From: CAVXFL01 sp963761015
GTDB taxonomy: Bacteria > Pseudomonadota > Alphaproteobacteria > Acetobacterales > Acetobacteraceae
Direction: 5' to 3'
NCBI GenBank assembly: GCA_963761015.1
Contig: CAVXFL010000007.1
Location: 1 to 14,376, forward strand
DNA: 14,376 bases
In this document: positions 13,936 through 14,376 of the stretch, piece by piece
Layout of the letters: each line of letters opens with the position of its first letter
How positions within the stretch are numbered: the first letter of the stretch is position 1
Made by a program: the position numbers and the translations under genes
Notes under the pieces: model-generated
Databases searched by the model: none
What the model saw: only the letters and a program-made list of their open reading frames with translations
What the model was told of the DNA's origin: nothing

Positions 13936-14198
13936 GCGACCCGAGGCCGCTCATCTCGGTCCGGCAACCGCCGGACTGGTGGAGCTGATCCTCAAGGCCA
14001 AACCTCTCCCGAGCAAGGCTTCCGAGCCTGTCTCGGTATCCTCCGCCTGGTGCGCAGCTATGGCGCCGAACGCGTCGAGGCGGCCTGCCAACGCGGTATC
14101 GACATCGGTGCGCGCACCTACGGCTCGGTCGTCTCGATCCTGCGCAACAACCTTGATCGTGCCAATCGCCCACAACCCGTGCCCGAGGCGCCTGTAGC
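13936..14198 (+). pseudogene. istA: IS21-family IstA, C-terminal fragment (IS21-II, second piece)
   Basis: This piece continues the istA at 10975-11167. The frame gives RPEAAHLGPATAGLVELILK then AKPLP. After one missing base near 14007-14010 it continues PEQGFRACLGILRLVRSYGA, ERVEAACQRGIDIGARTYGS and VVSILRNNLDRANR. This is the conserved C-terminal region of IstA. The ending PEAPVAA runs into the start of another IS21-type element at about 14199, which has removed the last residues and istB from view. The gene is broken by the IS3-C insertion, the frameshift and that new element. Confidence 0.78.
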
Positions 14199-14376
14199 TG
14201 CCGGGTGAAAACTCCCCAGATGTGCCGGTTGAAAACTCCCCAGTTCGCCTGAGGCGCTGCGGTGCTTGAGCTGGGCGTCTGAACGATCGGCGATCGATGG
14301 TCGAAGCTGTCTTCCTGAGGAATTGGGGGCGGCCGGTGATCGGACTGGGAGAGGTAGTGATGATCGTAAGCGATTC
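14199..14376 (+). mobile_element. left end of a third IS21-type element (IS21-III), cut by window edge
   Basis: Two direct repeats, CCGGGTGAAAACTCCCCAG (14201-14219) and CCGGTTGAAAACTCCCCAG (14225-14243), lie 24 bp apart and differ at one base. Repeats of the GTGAAAACTCCCC kind next to the terminus are typical of IS21-family ends, where the transposase binds. A start resembling an IstA N-terminus follows at 14336. The outer base is placed at the TG of 14199-14200, but could be a few bases away (TG at 14193). Confidence 0.6.
14336..14376 (+). CDS. istA: probable IstA start of IS21-III, partial
   Basis: Thirteen codons are visible, from GTG 14336: (M)IGLGEVVMIVSD. The IGLGEVVMI pattern recalls the N-terminus of IstA proteins that begin MIGLGEVVMI. 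The position about 140 bp inside an IS21-type end supports this. A G-rich stretch (GGGGGCGG, about 14324-14331) could be the ribosome site. The gene leaves the window, so no catalytic motif can be checked. Confidence 0.5.
   Translation, partial: MIGLGEVVMIVSD

Noticed and set aside
14201..14243. CRISPR or iteron repeats
   Set aside because: There are two 19-bp units, 24 bp apart, followed by an IstA-like start. An IS21 terminus explains them better.

Overview
The window is a dense insertion-sequence (IS) graveyard in a high-GC genome. It most resembles an alphaproteobacterium, possibly of the Acetobacteraceae type. The only regulatory gene present is a CtrA-family response regulator, a family typical of Alphaproteobacteria. 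The IS families present (single-ORF IS66, IS1634, IS21, IS256, IS5, several IS3) are common in that class. The genus is inference. Nearly all the DNA belongs to mobile elements that have inserted into, or deleted up to, one another. I recognise only three non-transposon genes: the 5' part of a tannase/feruloyl-esterase gene (1-504, minus strand, frameshifted), a C-terminal scrap of a TPR-like protein (5575-5862, minus) and an intact ctrA-like gene (10087-10824, minus).

Layout. 1-635: decayed tannase gene and its upstream DNA. 636-1680: complete IS5-family element with imperfect ends and a TAA target duplication. 1684-2210: 3' remnant of an IS66-type transposase gene. 2211-3477: complete IS3-family element (IS3-A), joined directly to the last 563 bp of a second identical copy (IS3-B, 3478-4040). 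4041-5484: IS21-type element reduced to a C-terminally truncated istA. 5485-5862: TPR scrap. 5863-7265: complete IS256-family element. 7266-9909: IS1634-type transposase gene, truncated at its 3' end by the IS256 element, frameshifted twice, and split by a complete IS66-family element (8345-9839) with a perfect 8-bp target duplication. 9910-10965: A/T-richer segment with the ctrA-like gene and its upstream region. 10975-14198: a second istA pseudogene in two pieces, split by IS3-C (11174-13903), which itself contains IS3-D (about 11284-12695). 14199-14376: the first bases of a third IS21-type element, inserted at the end of that istA.

How it fits together. The transposase genes do not cooperate; they record successive insertions and deletions. 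At least three junctions (IS3-A right side, IS256 both sides) have non-contiguous flanks, which suggests IS-mediated deletions. The order of some events can be read: IS66 is younger than IS1634, IS3-D is younger than IS3-C, and both the IS3-C and IS21-III insertions are younger than the istA they interrupt.

The item of greatest biological interest is the ctrA-like gene. Its DNA-binding domain looks intact, but the receiver has glutamate at position 51, where CtrA has its phosphorylated aspartate, and the acidic pocket reads E-H-E. It looks like a natural counterpart of the phosphomimetic CtrA D51E form, carried on base-composition-distinct DNA between IS remnants. I saw no rRNA, tRNA or CRISPR array.
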